NCBI GenBank assembly: GCA_016081115.2
Contig: JABTTQ020000662.1
Location: forward strand, 1-64,000
Direction: 5' to 3'
Length of the DNA stretch: 64,000 bases
Source: Rehmannia glutinosa
Taxonomy: Eukaryota > Streptophyta > Magnoliopsida > Lamiales > Orobanchaceae
The notes below the pieces were generated by a model. That model saw only the letters and a program-made list of their open reading frames with translations, had not been told where the DNA came from and did not search any database. The position numbers were made by a program, and so were the translations under genes. How positions within the stretch are numbered: position 1 is the first letter of the stretch; each line of letters starts with the position of its first letter. Below, in pieces: positions 60,101 to 64,000 of the stretch.

Positions 60101-60405
60101 AAAGTAACACTTTTATACGTTAAAATATCTATTTTTAGAGATAAAGTAACATGTTTTTTTAATATAGTCACAAATTAGGAATGAAGGAAAGAAGAAAAAA
60201 TAATAAAATAAAAATGATATAGTTAAAGCAACACTTTGATAAGTAAAAGTATCCGTTTGTTGAGATAAAATATCATATTTCTTAATAAAGTTACAAACTA
60301 GGAACAAAGAAAGCGAAAAAATAAAAAAAGAAATATGATGTAGTTAAAGTAACACTTTTATAAGTATCTATTTATTAAGATAATGTGTCATGTTTTTTAA
60401 TAGAC
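60101..60405. repeat. ~122-bp tandem repeat, 2.5 copies
   Basis: Units start with AAAG(T/C)AACACTTT at 60101, 60225 and 60346, each followed by TATC(T/C)(A/G)TTT..., GAGATAAA and a purine-rich end (GGAAAGAAGAAAAAATAA). The third copy is partial and runs into GGGTTCGATTCTTAGCA (60406-60423), a B-box-like sequence. Confidence 0.75.
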
Positions 60406-60519
60406 TTGGGTTCGATTCTTAGCATTTGCATTTAGAGGCGTTTTTAATTTTTTTTTAATTACCAGGCATATTTATAAATGTGTTTATATATATATTGTTA
60501 TACTGAAATTGCACAACAA

Positions 60520-60590
60520 GCACTAGTGGTGTAGTGGTAGAATACCATCGTCTGTCTATACAGACGCGTTCGATTCCCTTATGGAGTGCT
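60520..60590 (+). pseudogene. tRNA-Gly-derived sequence (pseudogene or SINE head)
   Basis: 71 nt, the length of plant tRNA-Gly. The 5' half GCACTAGTGGTGTAGTGG keeps the A box and D arm, then TAGAATA, and GTTCGATTCCC keeps the B box. The acceptor stem pairs at 5 of 7 positions (GCACT with AGTGC). The anticodon arm does not form a normal 5-bp stem, and a 7-bp hairpin CGTCTGT/ACAGACG replaces it. Not expected to work as a tRNA. Confidence 0.6.
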
Positions 60591-61041
60591 GAAGCGAATT
60601 ATTTTTTAAATAATAGGTGGGCGGGTTGGGCGCGGACTGTAGGATCCGTCTTATGAAATAGGATCCGTAAAATAGTCCTACAAGAGACTACTCTAGAATT
60701 ATATATGCATTATATGTGGCAAGAAAGATAAAACTGTCATGTATAGCTTAACTATTAAGTGTCGTCAAAAAAAATAAAAAAAAAATCTATTAAGTCAGAA
60801 AGTCCGGAACATTTCTCGTACCTTTGAATTGGTCTGCATTGCACACAACATTAATAACTACCTGCAATTAAGACAAACTTAGTAACTAAGTAAGTATTAC
60901 TCCCTTAATTATCGGTCTAACTCAGACAATGAGACAAGTGTAATATAATCATCTCAAAGTCAAGAAAGAAGGAGTCTTGCATCTTTCAATTCTATAAAAC
61001 CAAAATATGAAAAACAGAGTAATATTTTCACTTTTCCTGGC

Positions 61042-63184
61042 ATGGCCGATGAAATATCACCGTTATTTTCGTTGCCAGAGGACTGCATAGCAAACATCAT
61101 CTCGTTTACGTCCCCAAAAGATGCATGCAGGGCGACGGCCGTGTCTTTGGGGTTCAAATCCGCCGCTGAATCCGACGCCGTTTGGGACCGATTTCTGCCG
61201 CCGGATTACGAAGAAGTCGTTTCAGGGTCCAATTCTCCCTTGACCTGTTCCACCAAAAAAGAATTCTATTTCTCGCTCTGTGAATCTCCTCTACTTATTG
61301 ATGGGGGCAAAATGGTAATTTTAATGTCTTATTATTGTCTTCTGTAATTCTTGCTTTCCATGTGTTTCTTTTCTGTGTCCTTTGTTCTTATTTTTGAAAT
61401 TCTGGGCTGATATCTTTGTTGTTTTATTTTTTTGTTAAATTCTTTAATTCATGGAGAGATAATCCGAATTGATGGGGCTGAAGATATAGAACCGATGATA
61501 TATATATATATGTATGTATGTATGTTTTTTTTTCATGTAATCGGGATGTATAATGGTTTTGTATGTTTCGTCTCCAATTTTATGCTTTATTCGAAGGATA
61601 GCACAACATAGAGTTTATGCTATAAAAGGAAATAGGTAACTGCATTTATCTCGTTAATTTTCTTGTTTAGATCTTCCTATTTTTGAATTTTGGTGATCGA
61701 ATCACCCTATCTCGTGTAGATTATGTTATTTCTCCATTTAGATTTTATTTGAATTTATCTTCTATCTTTTATTTGATTTGACTTGTAATCTGTGTGACTG
61801 TGTCAAATTAATATACATGGGAAAAATATTATATGGCTCCGATACATTTCTTAATCATATATATGCTTATGTTTAAAGCCAAATGTTGGATTGTGGAACA
61901 GAGTTTCAGATTGAGTAGATCAACTGGCAAGAAGTGTTATATGTTGTGCGCAAGAGAAGTTGAAATAGCATGGATACACACTCCAATGCACTGGACGTGG
62001 ACATCTTTACCAGAGTCTAGGTATCAAACTTTCTTACCTATCTCTCTGTCAATTTCATCTCTATGCACATGAATGTGGATGTCATAGCCTCACAACAAGG
62101 GGTCAATTACTAAGCAAGAAGAAACTCTTATTTCAAGACTATGCACTAAAACTTTAGCATTTACACATATATGGCGCGTGCATATGCAACATTGACAATT
62201 GGGGGCTTTCATCCAAACGATCCTGAATTTCATCAACGAATGTCATAATTTTAAGTGATTGCACGATGGTGCTGTAAATTTGTGAAAAATATGCTACTAA
62301 TTATACAGAGATATTAGTTCCCCTAGGAGATGATGTTTAGGGAGTGTTTGGAAACATTTAAAATAAATTTCAGTGTTTTTCAAATGTTAACTTTTGTTTC
62401 TTGTTCTTACAATTTAATCAGAATCTAAAAGCTTAAAGTAGGAGAATGAGTGTTTCAGGTCTTTTATTCTGCTTTTGGTTGACTTTTACACACATATAAT
62501 GCATTTCTACAACTTATTCACCAAACATTCTGTTTTAACTTGTTCAATTTGTTAACTTCTATTTACAAATACGACCAACTTCCGATTCTCAACTACTTTT
62601 CTCTTCTGCTAAAATAAATCACTTCTTATAAGCAGTAATTTTTGCAAACACTCCTTTAGTGTGTCGTCTTCTTTGGATTTCTATAGGATTATGATATATT
62701 CTGCGTGTTGTTTGGTTTCTGCAGATTTGCTGAGGTTGCTGAACTACTAAGTGTATGCTGGCTTGAAATCCGCGGAACATTGCGATCTCAAATGCTATCA
62801 CCTAAGACTAATTATTCAGCGTATCTCGTGTTCAAACTCTCCGAGAATCATTATGGGCTTCACTGTTCCTCAAAGGCATCGGTTAAGGTTGTTAAAGAAA
62901 GCACAACCAAGACCGAAGGAGACATCAATACTGTTTACATAGTCCCACCAACAAACCGGCGAGTGAAGTTTCGATGCAGGCGGCCACGTTTGCTGCCTTT
63001 AAGAAATGCCGAAGGCCGGGTTCCATTCAGTAGAACAGATGGTTGGCTGGAAATTGAGTTGGGTGAATTTTTCATTGATGAAGGAGATGAATTTGATGTG
63101 CAAATTCAACTCTGTGAAACTGAACATCTTAATTGGAAGAAAGGGCTTATTGTTGAAGGGATTGAGGTTAGGCCCAAGGAATAA
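61042..63184 (+). CDS. F-box/PP2-B-type protein (phloem protein 2-like)
   Basis: Three exons: 61042-61314 (273 nt), 61902-62020 (119 nt) and 62725-63184 (460 nt), GT..AG introns of 587 and 704 bp, in frame, 283 aa. The N-terminal F-box (residues about 10-55) reads SLPEDCIANIISFTSPKDAC. The link LCESPLLIDGGKM ends exon 1, as usual in this family. The PP2 domain fills the rest: GKKCYMLCAREVEIAW, WTWTSLPESRFAEVAELLSV, CWLEIRG, then YSAYLVFKLSENHYGL, DGWLEIELGEFF and LIVEGIEVRPKE at the C-terminus. The F-box binds SKP1 in SCF ubiquitin ligases; PP2 is a lectin-like, putative glycan-binding module that would recognise the target. Related Arabidopsis PP2-B proteins act in stress and defence. No frame break; start codon has GGCATGGCC context. 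Confidence 0.93.
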
Positions 63185-64000
63185 GCATTTTGATCATTTG
63201 GTGCATCTGTTTCTTAGAGATTGGAGTTCAAGAAACATAGTATACACAATTAAATCAAAAAAGAATTATACTCATAACATACCATATTTGGATGGATTTA
63301 AATATTTTTGTATCTGGATTGAAACATGTTAATTTTAAAGCTTTAAACCGCCTTTCACTAGATTTGTTTCATTCCTATCATTTCTCTATCTCCGTTCTGA
63401 CGTGCTTCCCTCCATGTTTTCTTTTTCTCCCAACTTGTATGTGATGAATTCTGTGTGTGCCGGTGTGGGTAGTTTTTATTAATTAAATATGGTGTTTATA
63501 TATAGCATTGTATATTTTGATAAGTGGTATCGGGACGGAGCTCGCTTCTCAGCCTCAAAATATATAAGCATATGGGTTGCAACTCTCAATAACTTAGCAA
63601 CTAAGTCTAGCCTACTGCATTTCATCACCAAACATGTAATTAGTCATGTTTTCTTAAATGCCAAGTACTTATATGTCATTGGTTGCATGTTATGTTATTT
63701 AAATCTTCCAAGACACGTGTAACACAAACATATACACACACACTAGGTATGAAAAAAACTTAAAAGCTAAGTTATAAATATATATGTGTTGTTACCGTGT
63801 GTGTATATATTTGTATATGTGTATATGCATGTATAAATAATCATATACGTGTATCTATATACTAAGGAATCTTCATTATTAAGTAATACTATATATATAC
63901 ATGAATAGCTAATTAAACATATTATATTTTATATATACTCATATAAGTCATTATTATATATTATAAACATGATATATATATGTATATATATGCTACACTA
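63185..64000. other. 3' flank of the F-box/PP2 gene
   Basis: Likely 3' UTR then AT-rich intergenic DNA with TA/TG/CA-rich simple repeats (63725-64000). No further gene recognised. Confidence 0.5.

Noticed and set aside
60520..60590. Functional tRNA-Gly gene
   Set aside because: Two acceptor mismatches and no normal anticodon stem; the Gly anticodon GCC is not present at its position.

Overview
This is a piece of a dicot nuclear genome. Three spliced, plant-type genes (two 2-oxoglutarate-dependent dioxygenases and one F-box/PP2 protein) lie at the edges of a large block of plant LTR retrotransposons, LINE remnants and MITEs. The host sequence is AT-rich with long introns and simple repeats. 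I see no prokaryotic, organellar or viral-vector features. The species cannot be fixed from the sequence alone.

Layout. 0.5-4.0 kb, minus strand: a three-exon dioxygenase of the ACC-oxidase-homolog (DOXC-type) family, carrying an apparent 1-base deletion in exon 2. 5.1-6.2 kb: two copies of a fold-back MITE flanking a hAT-type MITE. 6.65-25.10 kb: a minus-oriented chromovirus-type solo LTR of about 4.2 kb, holding a hAT-like element, a CACTA MITE and a complete-length (14.2 kb) SIRE-type Copia element with target-site duplication CTTGT. 25.1-27.8 kb: AT-rich intergenic DNA. 27.79-39.67 kb: a Tekay/Del-type chromovirus (Gypsy) with 4.26 kb LTRs, target-site duplication ATAAT, and an interior cut down to 3.4 kb. 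39.7-40.45 kb: retroposed 3' ends, including a LINE RNase H tail. 40.51-51.21 kb: a minus-strand Tat-type Gypsy remnant (gag-protease plus a plus-strand, i.e. antisense, extra ORF) whose left LTR is split by an internally deleted Copia element. 52.03-53.21 kb: a 5'-truncated LINE with target-site duplication. 53.86-56.12 kb, minus strand: a second, intact dioxygenase paralog with the same exon structure. 56.7-57.8 kb: MITEs. 58.35-59.08 kb: a decayed gene. 60.1-60.6 kb: tandem repeats and a tRNA-Gly-like sequence. 61.04-63.18 kb, plus strand: an intact three-exon F-box/PP2-B gene.

Reading of the whole. The two dioxygenases are a local duplicate pair. About 42 kb of the roughly 50 kb between them is recognisable transposon, so without these insertions they would lie about 7-8 kb apart. 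The retroelements are broken by stops and frameshifts. Differences between paired LTRs fall conspicuously at CAG/CTG-type sites, so either methylation-linked decay or basecalling error contributes. I found no clearly new biological system. The less ordinary items are the SIRE extra 3' region, the antisense ORF of the Tat element, an 808-bp duplication across an internal-LTR junction, and a small secreted-type ORF with a LINE inserted at its start codon.
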